From Phellopilus nigrolimitatus (Eukaryota; Basidiomycota; Agaricomycetes; Hymenochaetales; Hymenochaetaceae): a stretch of DNA of 32,973 bases. Position numbers and translations under genes: made by a program. The stretch's first letter is position 1, and each line of letters starts with the position of its first letter. Location of the stretch: contig JAJOHG010000287.1 in the NCBI GenBank assembly GCA_021029095.1, positions 1 to 32,973 on the forward strand, written 5' to 3'. Positions 32,354 through 32,973 of the stretch are shown in pieces. The notes under the pieces were generated by a model that was given only the letters and a program-made list of their open reading frames with translations, searched no databases and was not told where the DNA came from.

Positions 32354-32641
32354 AACGAGGCGGATCTTGTCGACTGGCGAGACTTTGCATTATTTAGCTG
32401 TACAATAATTATGTAGCTTGAATGAAGCCCGAACATACATTTGAAATTTTCAATCGGCGTCGAGGACAAATGGTGAACGAAATTAATGAAAATCAGAATG
32501 ATGGCGATACACTGCACTTTAAATTCGGGGAATGCTGATAGCTAAACACGGGCACGTGATCTAACGCGTCGGTTGTTCTTTCCAAATGTGACAGTGTGAT
32601 GCTTCTTTCCCTTCAACCTTATCCTCGCCTCTGCAACGCCC

Positions 32642-32973
32642 ATGCCGCCTCCGCCAGGCCGTACACGTTCTGACGCGATGAAGGACAACATCCTTAAGGA
32701 GTCCACCGCCGGCTGGGCCAACAACATCACGCCTCTTCGCATTGCTAAACGCGATCCAATCGACCCGTCGTCGCCAAGCCCGTCTGGAGGGGCGACGAAG
32801 GCCATCGCCCGACGTTCCAGTAACAGTTACAAACACATGTTCAAGAACAACCTCGTTTCCAACTCACCCTTCAAGTCTCAGATCCCGACTCCGCACGCAG
32901 CTCTCCGAGGAATTTTGGTGGAAGGGGAGGGGGAGAAGGAGGAGGAGGAAAGGGAGGGGGAGGTCCCAGCGCA
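32642..32973 (+). CDS. Hypothetical protein, 5' part, cut by window end
   Basis: An open frame from ATG 32642 runs to the last base (110 codons) with no stop. It begins MPPPPGRTRSDAMKDNILKE, continues GWANNITPLRIAKRDPIDPS, then a Ser-rich basic segment (KAIARRSSNSYKHMFKNNLV) and a Glu/Gly-rich stretch at the edge. The family is not recognised. The composition suggests a nuclear or regulatory protein with a disordered N-terminus. A CACGTG box lies about 85 bp upstream (32553-32558). Strong GC-rich codon use supports coding. Confidence 0.6.
   Translation, partial: MPPPPGRTRSDAMKDNILKESTAGWANNITPLRIAKRDPIDPSSPSPSGGATKAIARRSSNSYKHMFKNNLVSNSPFKSQIPTPHAALRGILVEGEGEKEEEEREGEVPA

Noticed and set aside
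1..32973. CRISPR array, bacterial operon or phage features
   Set aside because: The spliceosomal introns and fungal proteins show a eukaryotic nuclear locus. The only regular repeats are the microsatellites and the 14-bp tandem repeat.

Overview
The window looks like nuclear DNA from a filamentous basidiomycete, most likely an Agaricomycete mushroom. Genes are dense and intron-rich. Introns are mostly 47-66 nt with GT...AG ends, and the recognisable proteins are typical fungal housekeeping proteins. No rRNA or tRNA gene was seen. The species cannot be named from sequence alone. Exon structures were worked out by eye from splice signals, phase and protein-family continuity.

Layout. 1-2.8 kb: a nine-exon NCS1 nucleobase permease behind a TATA box and three GATA sites. 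3.6-4.3 kb: a 689-bp non-autonomous pogo/Tigger-like element (MITE). 4.9-6.2 kb: a PKA-type AGC kinase catalytic subunit. 7.0-12.6 kb (minus): a SWR1 chromatin-remodelling ATPase in eight exons. 13.7-15.0 kb (minus): a coiled-coil protein of unknown function. 16.2-22.4 kb: an accessory island with five intact paralogous genes for 108-residue proteins of unknown function, a decayed sixth copy, an unrelated-looking 137-residue gene on the opposite strand, and two more MITEs. 23.0-24.6 kb (minus): a secreted subtilisin-like (S8A) protease with an I9 propeptide. 24.9-25.3 kb: a small single-membrane-span protein resembling Cox14. 26.0-28.5 kb (minus): the ribosome-biogenesis factor Kri1. 29.3-29.7 kb: a long imperfect inverted repeat. 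30.2-32.35 kb: an unrecognised seven-exon gene whose first half is almost free of CpG and whose second half is CpG-rich. 32.6 kb to the end: the start of another gene, cut by the window edge.

Most promising for new biology is the 16-22 kb island. The small proteins have no signal peptide and are very similar to one another. Each sits behind a promoter block beginning TATAAAAGAGACAG (or a variant) and a leader intron. The array grew partly by duplication of a two-gene block (about 19.2-20.4 and 21.2-22.4 kb). The 137-residue neighbour can be aligned weakly at both ends of the family fold. One MITE lies between its TATA box and its ATG.

The housekeeping genes (transporter, PKA, SWR1, Kri1, Cox14-like) do not form one pathway. 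They are ordinary neighbours around the accessory island.
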